From NCBI GenBank assembly GCA_003009815.1, contig PXPD01000031.1, positions 4,657 to 19,176 of the forward strand: DNA of 14,520 nucleotides. The letters are read 5' to 3'. Under the pieces are notes generated by a model that saw nothing but the letters and a program-made list of their open reading frames with translations, had not been told where the DNA came from and ran no database searches. Of the stretch, positions 13,642 through 14,520 are shown piece after piece; positions within the stretch are counted from its first letter, which is position 1; each line of letters opens with the position of its first letter. Origin of the DNA: Nanohaloarchaea archaeon SW_4_43_9. GTDB taxonomy: Archaea > Nanohalarchaeota > Nanosalinia > Nanosalinales > Nanosalinaceae. Made by a program: the position numbers and the translations under genes.

Positions 13642-14520
13642 ATGATCGAGATAGACGGGAGGAAAGGCGGAGGACAGATGATGAGGACAGCTCTTGCGCT
13701 CTCTGTAATAAGAGAAGAGGATTTTCGTATGAATAATATCAGAGGAAACAGGTCAAATCCGGGGCTGAAAAACCAGCACCTTGAATGTGTCAGATCCGCT
13801 GCGAGAATATCGGGTGCAGAGGTTGAGGGCGGTGAGATTGGCTCAGAAGAGCTTATTTTTCAGCCTCAAGAGTTAGACGCTAACCCATTTACTTCGAACA
13901 TTGGAACCGCAGGCAGTATAACACTGTTATATGACACGGTTCTCCCGGTAACATCACAGTTTGACTCCGATTTTCGTTTAACTGCTAAGGGAGGAACCGA
14001 TGTGAAATGGTCGCCGACCTTTGCATATCTGAAACATGTTAAGCTTCCGCTTCTGCGAAAATTTGGCTTTTCAGGTGACCTAGATCTAAAAAGTACAGGC
14101 TATTATCCTTCCGGGGGCGGTGAGGCAGAACTTGAGACCGAAAAACATTCTTTAGAGCAGATAAAACTGACTGAGAGAGGAAAACTAGAAAGGTTTGAAA
14201 TATATTCGAAGGCTTCCCGGGAGCTTGAGGAACAGCAGGTAGCAGATCGCCAAGCAGATGAAGCCGCTAGAAAACTGAAAAACTCCCATGTCTCCGTGCC
14301 CATAGACAAACAAGTTAATTATGAGGAAACAGATTCAACAGGTTCTTCATTGCTGGTGAAAGCGGTATACGAGAACTCTGTAGCGGGTTTTGATGCTTTA
14401 GGTGAAGAAGGAAAGAGATCCGAAGGAGTTGCTAGAGAAGCAGTTCAGGAGTTCAAGAAGTTTCACTCTTCGGAGGCAGCTGTCGATGAATTCATGGCTG
14501 ATCAGCTTCTCGTTTTCATG
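13642..14520 (+). CDS. rtcA: RNA 3'-terminal phosphate cyclase (3' partial)
   Basis: RtcA uses ATP to turn an RNA 3'-phosphate into a 2',3'-cyclic phosphate, a form that RNA ligases such as RtcB can handle. The frame runs open from ATG 13642 to the window end, giving 293 residues of about 340-350. Recognisable parts are IEIDG (2-6), GGGQ (9-12) with R15, the R34/R37 pair, NPGLKNQHL (39-47) including Q45, GYYPSGGGE (153-161), and ADQLLVFM at the window edge. The catalytic His lies a little further downstream and cannot be seen. Compared with the usual GEGGGQ loop, two residues including the Glu are missing here; that Glu contacts the metal in the E. coli enzyme. The gene shares a 35-base divergent promoter with the YbaK-family deacylase. 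Confidence 0.9.
   Translation, partial: MIEIDGRKGGGQMMRTALALSVIREEDFRMNNIRGNRSNPGLKNQHLECVRSAARISGAEVEGGEIGSEELIFQPQELDANPFTSNIGTAGSITLLYDTVLPVTSQFDSDFRLTAKGGTDVKWSPTFAYLKHVKLPLLRKFGFSGDLDLKSTGYYPSGGGEAELETEKHSLEQIKLTERGKLERFEIYSKASRELEEQQVADRQADEAARKLKNSHVSVPIDKQVNYEETDSTGSSLLVKAVYENSVAGFDALGEEGKRSEGVAREAVQEFKKFHSSEAAVDEFMADQLLVFM

Noticed and set aside
1..14520. CRISPR arrays, insertion sequences, rRNA, tRNA, integrase genes or attachment sites
   Set aside because: I looked for regularly spaced repeats, transposase-like motifs and tRNA arms and saw none. The only mobile-type content is the small vapBC pair.

Overview
The window reads as chromosomal DNA from a small-genome, salt-adapted archaeon, most likely a nanohaloarchaeote-type DPANN lineage. 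The evidence is an archaeal gene set (type II methionine aminopeptidase, Cdc48, RadB, archaeal-type TopA, SerRS, TyrRS and RtcA), very Asp/Glu-rich proteins with moderate G+C (about 35-50% by hand count of sample lines), very short spacers, and TATA-like boxes about 20-35 bases before most first-gene start codons with no obvious Shine-Dalgarno sites. The lineage is inferred from style; no marker RNA is present. I found no rRNA, tRNA, CRISPR array or insertion sequence.

Layout. 1-586 (+): 3' two-thirds of methionine aminopeptidase. 2067-573 (-): a two-gene unit encoding a membrane-anchored DsbA-like thiol oxidoreductase with an N-terminal C2H2 zinc finger, then, one base later, a multi-pass membrane protein with an intramembrane CxxC. 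It overlaps the aminopeptidase tail to tail. 4801-2155 (-): a small unrecognised protein followed by Cdc48. 5467-4861 (-): a VapBC-like toxin-antitoxin pair with an inverted repeat on its promoter. 5552-6241 (+): RadB. 6242-6569: a spacer holding a 48-residue tail-anchored small protein and a dense set of complementary repeats. 6570-7369 (+): an unrecognised acidic protein and a stand-alone chorismate mutase. 9428-7383 (-): type IA topoisomerase. 9547-10722 (+): an AT-rich, cysteine-free orphan. 12966-10714 (-): TyrRS then SerRS, each with its own TATA-like box. 13606-13091 (-): a YbaK-type aminoacyl-tRNA deacylase, divergent from RtcA (13642 to the window end, +) across a 35-base double promoter.

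Functionally the window is mostly housekeeping: N-terminal processing and protein unfolding (Map, Cdc48), DNA topology and recombination (TopA, RadB), and charging, editing and RNA-end repair (TyrRS, SerRS, YbaK, RtcA). The best candidates for something undescribed are the zinc-finger/DsbA plus CxxC membrane protein pair, which looks like a self-contained extracytoplasmic disulfide-forming couple, and the structured spacer beside the 48-residue protein. The most unusual evolutionary signal is near-identity at the DNA level between the two Walker A regions of cdc48, which suggests intragenic gene conversion.
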